In this document: in pieces, positions 17,011-27,516 of the stretch
Layout of the letters: each line of letters starts with the position of its first letter
Numbering within the stretch: the stretch's first letter is position 1
Assembly: GCA_964477035.1 (NCBI GenBank)
Contig: CAYZCW010000011.1
Location: forward strand, 30,655-94,654
Source of the DNA: SLSG01 sp964477035
GTDB lineage: Bacteria; Bacteroidota; Bacteroidia; Bacteroidales; UBA7960
Length of the DNA stretch: 64,000 nucleotides
Direction: 5' to 3'
Program-made: the position numbers and the translations under genes
The notes under the pieces: model-generated
Told to the model about the DNA's origin: nothing
The model's database searches: none
What the model saw: the letters and a program-made list of their open reading frames with translations, nothing else

Positions 17011-18513
17011 TTACATATTGAAAATATCCGGGGTTTCCGACGGGATGCTCAGGATGAAACGCGCCCCTCCCCCGGGAGCATTCGCCACCTGGATCGCACC
17101 CCCATGTGCTTCCACGAATCCCTTCGCGATGGACAAGCCCAGACCCAGGCCGCCGGGCCTGCTGCCATCACCCCGAAAAAACTTTTTGAACACCTCCCGG
17201 ATCTGATGCTCCGGAAAGCCCGGCCCCCGGTCACGAACCTCCAGCAGGAGTCGTCCGTCCTGATAGGTGGCCCTGATACCGATCACGGAAGCACCGGGGG
17301 CATACTGCGTGGCATTGAACAAGAGGTTGTACAGGACATGCTCCAACAGCCCGAAATCGATCTTCACCAGGGGCATGTCCTCCGGGACAGAGACCTCCAG
17401 GGAAAAAGGCTTCAGTTCGTCTTTCAGTTCATCGGTGACCTTATTTACCAGATCGTTGATGTCGCACCAGTCGGTCCTTACAGAGAAATGCCCGCTTTCC
17501 AGTCGGGAGATGTTCAGCAGGTTTTCAATCAGCCTGTTCAGCCTCAGGGAGGCGGTAAAGATCTCCCGGACGAGAGCCAGGTGGATCTCATCGCTGTTCC
17601 GGGCATTCAGGATGGAGTCGGATGCACCCATGATCGTGGCAATGGGGATGCGGAGTTCGTGCGAAATGGAGTTGAACAGGGTTTTATACAAGCGGTCCGA
17701 TTCATCCAGAAAGCGGACCTTCTGGGCCATTTCTCCCAGAAACTCCCGTTCCAGGGCGTTGGAAACCTGGGTCAGAAAAGCCTCCCGGAAGGATTCCTGC
17801 TCCGGAGTAAGCGGGGGACTGCTTTTCAGCGCGATCACCCCCGGGCTGATTCTCGTTCCTCCCAGGGGATAAAAAGTGTAACGCTCCGTGGTGGATTGAA
17901 TTTCTCCTGAACCGGATTTTCGTCCCTCCCGGAAGACCCGGACTCCGCGCTCTTTTTCCTGCCGGGTCAGTTGCTGCCCGTTGGCAGACCATTCATCTCC
18001 CTGCAATTGATTGTTCCCGTCCTGAAGGAGGAAAACCGGCTCGTCGCCAAAGTGGTTTCTGATCTCGGCAGCCGCTACCTTCAGGACTTCCTTCATCCCG
18101 CCGGCCTTCGACAATTCCCTTGTAAGCTGAAATAAGGCATTGGTTCTCTTCTCCCGCTCCCGGGAAATCCGCTCCTGCCTTCTGACCCTGGTGGACAGCA
18201 CCCCGCTGACCAGGGCGATGGTGAAAAACAATCCAAAAATAAGGAGGTCATCTGCTTTCTCAATGTGAAAGGTGTGGTGGGGGGGGATGAAAAAATAATT
18301 CCAGACCAGGGCGCTCATGGTGGAAGCCAGTAATACCGGACCCAAGCCCAGGAAAGTGGACAGAATGGAAACCACAAACAGCAGAATAAAGGAAACCAGG
18401 TGATAGGTCCGGGTATTGGCCAGCGGGGCACACAACAGGGCAACCCCCCCGATGACGGCGGCAGACAAGACATATTGTCTTATCACTTTCCAGTTGTTTC
18501 CCCCCTTGGTCAT
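17011..18513 (-). CDS. KdpD-like sensor histidine kinase lacking the cytoplasmic N-terminal KdpD/Usp part
   Basis: 500 residues. Four membrane helices (about 12-105) make a DUF4118-type sensor region with the family stretch SALVWNYFFIPP. A GAF-like segment (125-255) leads to the HisKA domain with phospho-acceptor His285 in SISHELRIP, then an HATPase_c domain with an N box (HVLYNLLFNATQYAPG), RDRGPGFP and GGLGLGLSI. Full KdpD is about 900 residues because of an N-terminal KdpD plus Usp portion; that portion is absent here and the start at 18513 gives a clean membrane domain, so the short form looks genuine and not a broken gene. It lies 64 bases after trkH and 9 bases before the regulator. Confidence 0.92.
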   Translation of the reverse strand: MTKGGNNWKVIRQYVLSAAVIGGVALLCAPLANTRTYHLVSFILLFVVSILSTFLGLGPVLLASTMSALVWNYFFIPPHHTFHIEKADDLLIFGLFFTIALVSGVLSTRVRRQERISREREKRTNALFQLTRELSKAGGMKEVLKVAAAEIRNHFGDEPVFLLQDGNNQLQGDEWSANGQQLTRQEKERGVRVFREGRKSGSGEIQSTTERYTFYPLGGTRISPGVIALKSSPPLTPEQESFREAFLTQVSNALEREFLGEMAQKVRFLDESDRLYKTLFNSISHELRIPIATIMGASDSILNARNSDEIHLALVREIFTASLRLNRLIENLLNISRLESGHFSVRTDWCDINDLVNKVTDELKDELKPFSLEVSVPEDMPLVKIDFGLLEHVLYNLLFNATQYAPGASVIGIRATYQDGRLLLEVRDRGPGFPEHQIREVFKKFFRGDGSRPGGLGLGLSIAKGFVEAHGGAIQVANAPGGGARFILSIPSETPDIFNM

Positions 18514-18577
18514 GCGTGGACCGATATTCAGCCGATTCTCCCAAATATATTCAATATATTCCTGGATTCATAGCGGA

Positions 18578-20029
18578 TTACGGCTTCCAGAAACTCCTTG
18601 AAAACAAAATAATCACGGTATAGATTTCCAGCCTCCCCACCAACATCAGCAGGGACAGCAGCATTTTGGCCGCCACGGGGAGGTGGGCAAAGTTACTGGC
18701 CGGTCCAACGCTGCCAATGCCTGGGCCGATTCCGGCCATGCAGGTGGCCACCGATCCGGCTGCCGTTTTACCGTCAAGTCCCAGTATAAGCATCGCCAGG
18801 CACCCCATCACAAATACCAGGAGGTATAGGGAAATAAACCCGAGTATGGCACTATTCTCCGTATCATTAATGGCTTTCCTGCTCAGTTTGATCGACAGGA
18901 CGGCAAAGGGAGAGGTTAGCTGCCGGAACAACCTGGCGAAATTTTTCACCAGGATCAGGTGCCGGGCCATTTTAATCCCCCCGGCCGTGGAGCCGGTGCT
19001 CCCACCCAGGAACATGGCGATGAATAGAATGGTCCAGGCATAAATGGGCCACTCAAGATAATCGGCCGTGGCATACCCGGTACAAGTCACGATGGTAACC
19101 ACCTGAAAAAATCCCTTACGCACCGAATCCTCCATGGGCAGTTGCACCTTGAAAAAGAGGATTCCCGAAAGGATGATTCCAAGCAATGAGATGACGGCCA
19201 GATAAAACAAGAATTCCTCATTGCTGCGGACCTTTTTAAACTCCCGCCTCAGCAGGTGGTAGTGAATGATGAAATTGGCACCAGAGAGGACCATGAAGGC
19301 CATCACCACGTATTGGATGTAGGCCGAATACCCGGCAATACTGTCATTCTTCGGTGAGAACCCCCCGGTGGCAATGGTGCCGAAGGCATGGCACACACTC
19401 TCAAACAGGTTCATCCCCCCGAGGGACAGCAGCAGGACCTGCAAGCCGGTCAGCAGGACGTATATCAACAGCAGCTGCCTTCCCATGGCACTGACCCTTG
19501 GGCGTATCTTCTCCTGGAACGAGGACTCCATGGAGAACAGGTGGTATCCCCCGATCTGCAGGGAGGGCATCACAATAATCACCAGGACAATGATGCCGAT
19601 ACCGCCAATCCAGTGGGTCAGGCTTCTCCAGAACAAAATGGAGGCAGGCAGGGATTCGATGTCTTCCAGGATAGAGGAACCGGTGGTGGTAAAACCCGAT
19701 ACGGACTCAAAAAAAGCGTTGACAAAGGAGGGGATGGTCCCAGAGATCAGGTAAGGGAGGGCACCGAAAATGCTTAGCAGCAACCAACTCAAAGCCACAG
19801 TCAGGTAGGCTTCCTTGCGGTGCATTGATCCGTTTATTTCCAGCTTTCTGGTCAGCAGGTGCATTCCCCATCCGACGAAGAACACCACCATGGCCGGGAT
19901 AAGGAATGGAAACATGTTATCCGAAAAAGCCAGGCTGATGGCGGCACAAAATCCCATGGCAGCCGAAAGGATGAACAGGTTTCTGCTGACCACCTTGAAG
20001 CACAACCGGATATTGAGGGCCTTGAGCAT
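18578..20029 (-). CDS. trkH: TrkH/KtrB-family potassium uptake protein
   Basis: 483-residue K+ channel-like subunit of a Trk/Ktr system in the inner membrane. Four pore-loop filter sequences are visible: TTTGSS, ATGGFS, CTGYAT and STGSTAGG, each with the central Gly. About ten helices. The RCK partner (TrkA/KtrA) is not in the window and must be encoded elsewhere. It is first in an operon with a KdpDE-like pair, which suggests that uptake is set by K+ or turgor signals. The AT-rich stretch at about 20100-20170 upstream probably holds the promoters for this gene and for the divergent GH51 gene, but I found no clean box. Confidence 0.95.
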   Translation of the reverse strand: MLKALNIRLCFKVVSRNLFILSAAMGFCAAISLAFSDNMFPFLIPAMVVFFVGWGMHLLTRKLEINGSMHRKEAYLTVALSWLLLSIFGALPYLISGTIPSFVNAFFESVSGFTTTGSSILEDIESLPASILFWRSLTHWIGGIGIIVLVIIVMPSLQIGGYHLFSMESSFQEKIRPRVSAMGRQLLLIYVLLTGLQVLLLSLGGMNLFESVCHAFGTIATGGFSPKNDSIAGYSAYIQYVVMAFMVLSGANFIIHYHLLRREFKKVRSNEEFLFYLAVISLLGIILSGILFFKVQLPMEDSVRKGFFQVVTIVTCTGYATADYLEWPIYAWTILFIAMFLGGSTGSTAGGIKMARHLILVKNFARLFRQLTSPFAVLSIKLSRKAINDTENSAILGFISLYLLVFVMGCLAMLILGLDGKTAAGSVATCMAGIGPGIGSVGPASNFAHLPVAAKMLLSLLMLVGRLEIYTVIILFSRSFWKP

Positions 20030-20276
20030 CCCCGGATAATTTGAAGCGGCAATAAAACAAATACCTGATTGCCAAACAGGTTAATGACCGCTACCCCATA
20101 CAAAAGTGCCGGTAATTCAATAAATAGAATATAAATTTTCCGGTAAGTGAATAAATATTTTATAAAGGGCACGCCTGGCAAAAGACCAGTTTCCAGGCAA
20201 TAATCCTGCGGGGGCGATGGGATAATGCCTATTTTTGATTCCCCATCCGACGATAAACCACAACGTGATACCCCCC

Positions 20277-21821
<1,545 letters not shown>

Positions 21822-21992
21822 GAAGGCCCTGGGGGACCGTGCGATACCGTACAGCGGGCATCCGGTTCCGAACAGTTGCCCGCCTGTTGTTTTGTTTATT
21901 GACCTGACCTGGAGCCTGTTGGACTCTCAGGTATGTTTTTTGGACAGCCTTTCCAGCGAAGAACACATCCGCTGAATCAATCTTTGTCTGTT

Positions 21993-24425
21993 ATGTTGAA
22001 ATCATTGTTTCTTGCCGCCATCAGAAGGATCCGGAAGAATGTCCTTTTTTCCTTCATCAATATTGCCGGATTTGCCATCGGACTGGCGGCGGCACTCCTG
22101 GTGGCCCTGTGGGTCATCGATGAGCTGGGATACGACCGGTTCCACGAACACAGCCACCGCATGTACCGCATCGAAAGAGACATGTTCCTGGACGGGACAC
22201 AGATGCAGGTTCCCATCACGTCTCCGCCCACCGCACCGCAGATGGCGGCCGATTATCCGGTGGTGGAGGCCTTTGCCCGCGTGGCCAGGGAGGAGGTGCG
22301 CATCGAGGACATACGGCACAACCACAACAAGGAGATGCTGCTGTACGCCGACAGCACTTTCTTTCAGATCTTCGGGTTCCGGCTGGCCGAAGGAGACCCG
22401 CAAAGTTGCCTGACGGAGCCATTTACCGTGGCAGTTTCACAAACGGCAGCAGAAGCCTACCTTGGGGAGAATGCAGCACCGGGGCAGGTGCTGCGGGTCA
22501 GCGTGGGCGGACAGCAACGTCCGTTCCGGGTCACGGCCATTTTTGAGGACTTGCCGCACAACACCCATTTGCAGGGCGACTTCATCGCTTCTTTCACCAC
22601 CCTGAACAGCCTGAGGCATGAGATGATGATGTCCAGCTGGATGGCCAGTTTCCATTTTTCGTATGTCCTCCTGAGTGAGGGAGCCGACCCGGCCGCCCTG
22701 GAAAACCAGCTCCAGGACATGGTGGACACCCACTTCGGACAGGACATCCGGAACCTGCTCAACATAGACAACCCAAGGGATTTTTTGAAGATCCTGCTGG
22801 TCCCGGTCACCGACATCCATCTGCATGGGAACAGGGCCTGGGAGTTTGAGCCCCCCGGCAATATCACCTCGGTGAGGGTATTCAGCCTGGTGGCGCTGCT
22901 TTTGCTGGTCATTGCAGGCATCAATTTCATGAACCTTTCCACCGCCAGGGCGTCCGGGAGGGCTTTGGAGGTGGGGGTGAGAAAGGCTTCCGGCGCATCC
23001 CGCGCACAGCTCATCCGGCAATTCATGGGGGAGACCCTGTTGTTCAGTTTCGTGGGACTCCTCCTGGCCATTGTCCTCATCGAATTGGCCATGCCGTTCT
23101 TTGCCTCATTCACCGGCAAAAACCTGCATACAGGCATGGTATTCACCGGATGGAACCTGTTGATGACCCTCGGAGCCTGGCTCCTCACCGCCTTTCTGGC
23201 AGGCATCTATCCGGCCTTCTTCTTGTCCTCCTTCAGGCCGGCAGAGGTGCTCAAAGGCAGGATGGGGGCCAGGGGAGGGCAGATGTTCCGGAAAATCCTC
23301 GTCGTGGGACAGTTTGCCATTTCCATTGGCCTGATTGTTTGCTCGGTAACGGTTTACCGGCAGATACAGTTCATACACGACAAAGACCTGGGCTTCGACA
23401 GATACGGATTGATAGACCTGCCGGTGGAAGACCGGACCCTGTTCAGCTCGTATGAGGCGCTGCGGCACGATTTGCTGAGCCTTCCGGCCGTGAGCGATGT
23501 GTCCCGTTCCTGGGTCATTCCGACCAGCCAGCGCTATACCGACAACCCCTACCTGCTCCGGGACAATCCGGAAATATTCTTTCCCGTGGTCAACGGCACG
23601 GATGACCGGTTTATCCCGGTCATGGGGATCCGGTTGCTTGCCGGGGAAAATTTCACCCCGTCCATGGTCACCGATTCGTCCCATCATTATATCATCAATG
23701 ACGCCGCCCGGAAAATGTTCGGGTTTGAGACCCCCTTCGACGCCCTGGGCAAAGAGGTGGGAGTCCTCGCAGGAAGGGAGGGGGAGACAGCCAACTGGGG
23801 CAGGATCCTTGCCGTCACGGAGGATTTCCACTTCCAGCCGCTTACCGAACCGATCAAGCCCATGGTGATGCATGCCTCCGCGGCAGCACACAACCACATC
23901 ACCCTCCGTGTGGACCCCGCCAATATGGCCGAAACCAACAGCCGGATTCAGGCAGTATGGGAAAGCTATTTTCCCGACCGCATATTTTTCAGCGTGTTTG
24001 TTTCACAAGCCTTTGACCAACAGCACCTGTCAGAAAGAAGGTTGCAGGGGGTGCTGCTGGTATTCACCTTCCTGTCCATCCTGGTTGCCTGCCTCGGACT
24101 CCTCGGGCTATCCGCCTTCTCCGTGGAGAGGCGGACCAAGGAAATCGGCATCCGGAAGGTGCTGGGAGCGGGTTCGGGGCAAATCATACGCCTGATCACT
24201 TCGGAATTCAGCAGGCTGGTGCTCCTGGCGAACCTGATCGCCATCCCGGCGGCCTACTGGATCATGCGCGGATGGCTCGACGGCTTCCCTTACCGCATGA
24301 ACCTTGATGTATGGGTATTCCTGGCCGCAGGCGCCACCGCCTGGCTGACGGCCTTTCTCACCGTATTGGTCAACACCTGGAAAACAGGTCGCAGTAATCC
24401 CGTGGAAAGCCTGAAATACGAATAG
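21993..24425 (+). CDS. FtsX/MacB-like ABC transporter permease, no ATPase gene beside it
   Basis: 810 residues from ATG 21993 (MLKSLFLAAIRRIRKNVLFS). Architecture of the large Bacteroidota FtsX permeases: helix 1 (about 20-42), periplasmic MacB-PCD domain with ELGYDRFHEHSHRMYRIERD, FtsX helices at about 305-425, a second helix set after SSFRPAEVLKGRMG (about 450-470), second periplasmic domain and final FtsX block with GLSAFSVERRTKEIGIRKVL. These proteins usually export or extract envelope lipids, peptides or antibiotics with a LolD/MacB ATPase. No such ATPase lies in the window, so it must be supplied in trans. The stop is only 5 bases from the convergent cusB stop, so read-through either way is possible. 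Confidence 0.9.
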   Translation: MLKSLFLAAIRRIRKNVLFSFINIAGFAIGLAAALLVALWVIDELGYDRFHEHSHRMYRIERDMFLDGTQMQVPITSPPTAPQMAADYPVVEAFARVAREEVRIEDIRHNHNKEMLLYADSTFFQIFGFRLAEGDPQSCLTEPFTVAVSQTAAEAYLGENAAPGQVLRVSVGGQQRPFRVTAIFEDLPHNTHLQGDFIASFTTLNSLRHEMMMSSWMASFHFSYVLLSEGADPAALENQLQDMVDTHFGQDIRNLLNIDNPRDFLKILLVPVTDIHLHGNRAWEFEPPGNITSVRVFSLVALLLLVIAGINFMNLSTARASGRALEVGVRKASGASRAQLIRQFMGETLLFSFVGLLLAIVLIELAMPFFASFTGKNLHTGMVFTGWNLLMTLGAWLLTAFLAGIYPAFFLSSFRPAEVLKGRMGARGGQMFRKILVVGQFAISIGLIVCSVTVYRQIQFIHDKDLGFDRYGLIDLPVEDRTLFSSYEALRHDLLSLPAVSDVSRSWVIPTSQRYTDNPYLLRDNPEIFFPVVNGTDDRFIPVMGIRLLAGENFTPSMVTDSSHHYIINDAARKMFGFETPFDALGKEVGVLAGREGETANWGRILAVTEDFHFQPLTEPIKPMVMHASAAAHNHITLRVDPANMAETNSRIQAVWESYFPDRIFFSVFVSQAFDQQHLSERRLQGVLLVFTFLSILVACLGLLGLSAFSVERRTKEIGIRKVLGAGSGQIIRLITSEFSRLVLLANLIAIPAAYWIMRGWLDGFPYRMNLDVWVFLAAGATAWLTAFLTVLVNTWKTGRSNPVESLKYE

Positions 24426-24430
24426 AATGG

Positions 24431-26200
24431 TTAGTGTTGGTGCCCCTGGTCCGGCCGGGCCTCTCCCCTTTCGGCAACTGGAGTGCTTTCTCGCAGGGTC
24501 TGGCGGACTTCCCCGCACCTGAGCATCGTGGAACCGAAATACGGGTTGCTGATCTGTTCGAACTCGCTCAGCCAGTAGGCTCCCCGGTCCCCATCGACCA
24601 TCGGGCAATAGGCCACGTACCAGGTCTGGTCCAGGGATCCCAGGGTACGGGCTGTCGTGATCAATGCCTCCGACAGGGGTTCAAAATGTGTGCGCAATTC
24701 TTCCAGACTGGCGGCAGCCACGAATTCTTCAAGGCTTTCTTCCAGGTCTTCGTAGCGATCCATCCAGAACATATGGTGCTCCCCGTCCAGGGAATGTTTG
24801 CCCGTATCCTCCAGCAGTCCCGACAGGCTGCGACCGGCCTCACGGGCCGCATCGGGATCGTCGTTGGCCAGGGCGTTCTTCAGGTCGAAATACCCCTGGA
24901 ACAAGCGGGCCAGGTTGCCCCGGAAAGGTTCGGGGATGGACGCCCGGTCAGGAGGCGACATCATGCTGTAGTGGCCGCGCAGCTGGGCCGCGGCATCGAT
25001 GGCAAACACGCCGTTGACGGCGATTTCCTCGCCTTCGGACAAACCCGACAGAACCAGCATGCCTTCATCCGTTAGTGCCCCGGTGTCGATTTCCCGGAAT
25101 TCAAACGTGAACCCGTTGCCTAACGGTTTTTTCACGTAGACGAGGGACCGTTTACCTGTCCACAATACGGCCGTTTCCGGAATGACCATTTGGTGTTGCG
25201 GGCTGCCTTCCACCAGGGCATGGACCAGCATACCGGGTTTGAGTGCCCCATGGGGATTGGCCACCGTCAGCCGGACCCTGGCCGTCCTGGTGGCCGCATC
25301 AAGGAACGGATCGATGAATTCCACCTGCCCGGTGACAGGCTGGCCTTCACCCCCCACAGGATATACCCGCACCGGCTGGCCAGTCCTGATCTGTCCGATC
25401 TGGCTTTCATAGGCATCCAGTTCCACCCAGACATCCTGCAGTCCGGCAATGGCAAACAGCACACTGCCGGTGGCCACGTAGGCTCCTTCAGACACTTCCC
25501 TCCGGGTGATGTAACCCGAACGGCTGGCATACACATCCGTGGTGGCGGATGGCCGGCGGCCTTCTTCCATATTCCGTATCTGATCATCGGTCAGGTTAAA
25601 TAGTTTCAACCGGCTCCTGGCAGCCTCGTAAAGACGGGGCTGGTCTTCCTTTGCGGCAGCAGCCTGTATAAGCTCCTGCTGTGCCTGCATCAGTTCGGGT
25701 GAATACAGCGTCATCAGCCGCTCCCCTTCCCGGACATACCGGCCCGTGAAATCGGCAAAAAGCCTCTCCACCCTGCCCGGGAAACTGGCGGTGATGAGCC
25801 GTGCCTCCTGTTCGTTTACAGCGACCCTGCCGGTAAACCTGAGCGTGGGTGCCGTATGCATGGCCTCCACCTTACTGGTGCGGACATTGGCCCAGGTACT
25901 GTAGGACTCCCGCATGGCAAACAGAAACGGGTCGTCATCCTGATGGTCATCACTCCCCGAGGCCGGAATGAGTTCCATCCCGCATATGGGGCAATCGCCC
26001 GGTTCATCCTGGCGGACCTGGGGGTGCATGGAGCAGGTGTATTCGACAACCGCCTGCATGCCATCCGCTTCGTGGACAGGCGCTTCATGGTCGTGGGCAT
26101 CCGGCTCCCGGCTCCCGCCGAAAATCAGCCAGCCAAGCAGCAAACCCGCCAGGATGAGTATGAAGTAGGTTCCAATGCTTTTAATTTTTTGCTTTTCCAT
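24431..26200 (-). CDS. CusB-like periplasmic adaptor with HMBD and DUF3347 domains
   Basis: 589-residue membrane-fusion protein of a heavy-metal RND tripartite pump. One N-terminal helix (10-27). A heavy-metal-binding domain at 54-77 has the metal ligands Cys56, His59, Cys70 and Cys73 (TCSMHP, CPICGMEL). The adaptor body follows with barrel-sandwich and coiled-coil parts (about 120-400; ASFPGRVERLFADFTGRYVR). A C-terminal DUF3347 helical domain (about 415-560) resembles CusF-linked regions, and the tail ends in GHQH. Last gene of the metal efflux operon after the TolC-like gene (32 bases). DUF3347 plus HMBD favours Cu(I)/Ag(I), but zinc or cobalt cannot be excluded. Confidence 0.95.
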   Translation of the reverse strand: MEKQKIKSIGTYFILILAGLLLGWLIFGGSREPDAHDHEAPVHEADGMQAVVEYTCSMHPQVRQDEPGDCPICGMELIPASGSDDHQDDDPFLFAMRESYSTWANVRTSKVEAMHTAPTLRFTGRVAVNEQEARLITASFPGRVERLFADFTGRYVREGERLMTLYSPELMQAQQELIQAAAAKEDQPRLYEAARSRLKLFNLTDDQIRNMEEGRRPSATTDVYASRSGYITRREVSEGAYVATGSVLFAIAGLQDVWVELDAYESQIGQIRTGQPVRVYPVGGEGQPVTGQVEFIDPFLDAATRTARVRLTVANPHGALKPGMLVHALVEGSPQHQMVIPETAVLWTGKRSLVYVKKPLGNGFTFEFREIDTGALTDEGMLVLSGLSEGEEIAVNGVFAIDAAAQLRGHYSMMSPPDRASIPEPFRGNLARLFQGYFDLKNALANDDPDAAREAGRSLSGLLEDTGKHSLDGEHHMFWMDRYEDLEESLEEFVAAASLEELRTHFEPLSEALITTARTLGSLDQTWYVAYCPMVDGDRGAYWLSEFEQISNPYFGSTMLRCGEVRQTLRESTPVAERGEARPDQGHQH

Positions 26201-26232
26201 GTTTGTCCCTTTGTTTAAATCGCACTACTTGA

Positions 26233-27510
26233 CTACTCAAAGATGTTCCGGGCCATCAGCTCATCTAATTCGGCCTGGATCATTAAGTAATCAACCTGGT
26301 TCTCCACAAGCCGCCATTCGAGCAACAGCAACTGATCCTGTATGCTGAGCATTTCTTCAAACCCTTCACTGCCCGAAGCATAGGCATTGATGACCAGCTC
26401 CCAGGTTTTCCGGGTGATCTCTAATTGCCGGCGATAGAATGCTCTGTCTCTCAAGAAGTTGTCCACATCACTCAACAGATTGCTGTACCGGACCTGCAAA
26501 CGGACATATTCTTCGTCATACTGACGCTGTGCGCTTTCAAATAAAAGGGCCGCCTGGTCCCGGTTTGCCCGGTTTTTATTCAGGAAAACAGGCAGGCTGA
26601 CCGATACCATGGGCATGAGCATATGCCCGCCTTCCATCTGAGCAGGCGCGTTTCCCGGGGCAAACCAGGCATATTGCAGGCCGATCCCGAGCATGGGCCG
26701 GGTTTGAAGCCGGCTCAAGGCTTGATTGGCCCGGGCGGCACGGGTCCTTTCCTCCTGGTATTGGAGCCGGGGATGGCTTGTGAATTCACGGAAGGAGACA
26801 TCCTGTATGGTTTCCGGCAGGTTTTGGGTTTCCGGCAGGTCTGACGGGACCTCGATGGACGAACCGGGCTCCCTGCCAATCAACAGGTTAAAACTTTCCC
26901 GAAGGGCACGCAGGTCTGATGTGAGTTTGTCCTCACGGTTCTGCAGTTCGGCCAGCCGGATTTCCAGGCGGTGGATATCCAGCGCAAGCCCCTGTGTTTG
27001 CATGCCTCCCTGGTAGCGTGAATAGATCAGGTCTTCACGTTCTTCAAGCAGCTTTTTGTATTTCCGAACGAGGTCACGTTCCTGCTGCTTTCGGGCCATC
27101 TCAAGCCAGAGGCGGGTCATTTCCATAAACAGCCTGTTTCTGTCCTCGCGGTATTGATGGTGGCGGCTTTCGGCCATTTTTTCGGCGACTTCCCTTTGCC
27201 TTTCCAGGGTGCCGAACCATGGAAACATTTGCATCAGCCCCGCATCGACCCATTGCTTGCCCATAAACCGCTCCATGGGAGAGGTGAATAAGCCGGCCGT
27301 CAGGACGGGGTCAGGTAAGGACCCCGCGATGTCCGCCTGTTTTATGGCAGCTTCCCACGCCAGTTGCTGCGCCCTCAGGCCCGGGTTGTTCTCCAGGGCC
27401 TGCTGCAGGTATTGCTCCGGATAAACCTGGGCCTGCGCCGTCCTGCCTGTCAGCAACAGGAGCAGCAAGCTGATCAATAGGCCGGGGTATTTGATGATTG
27501 GGTGTTGCAT
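26233..27510 (-). CDS. TolC-family outer-membrane efflux protein (CusC-like)
   Basis: 425 residues. Signal peptide in the first 28 residues (ending RTAQAQ), then OEP domains: QALENNPGLRAQQLAWEAAI, long heptad-rich helices at about 110-215 and 315-400, and the internal pseudo-repeat typical of TolC proteins. It supplies the outer-membrane exit duct for the CusA/CusB pair. Starts 6 bases after the cusA stop, so translation is probably coupled. Confidence 0.93.
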   Translation of the reverse strand: MQHPIIKYPGLLISLLLLLLTGRTAQAQVYPEQYLQQALENNPGLRAQQLAWEAAIKQADIAGSLPDPVLTAGLFTSPMERFMGKQWVDAGLMQMFPWFGTLERQREVAEKMAESRHHQYREDRNRLFMEMTRLWLEMARKQQERDLVRKYKKLLEEREDLIYSRYQGGMQTQGLALDIHRLEIRLAELQNREDKLTSDLRALRESFNLLIGREPGSSIEVPSDLPETQNLPETIQDVSFREFTSHPRLQYQEERTRAARANQALSRLQTRPMLGIGLQYAWFAPGNAPAQMEGGHMLMPMVSVSLPVFLNKNRANRDQAALLFESAQRQYDEEYVRLQVRYSNLLSDVDNFLRDRAFYRRQLEITRKTWELVINAYASGSEGFEEMLSIQDQLLLLEWRLVENQVDYLMIQAELDELMARNIFE

Positions 27511-27516
27511 AGCGCT

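Noticed and set aside
17011..18513. KdpD-like kinase considered as a truncated pseudogene
   Set aside because: The frame begins with a clean membrane domain, carries all kinase boxes and is tightly placed in an operon. Short KdpD forms are known, so a real gene is more likely.
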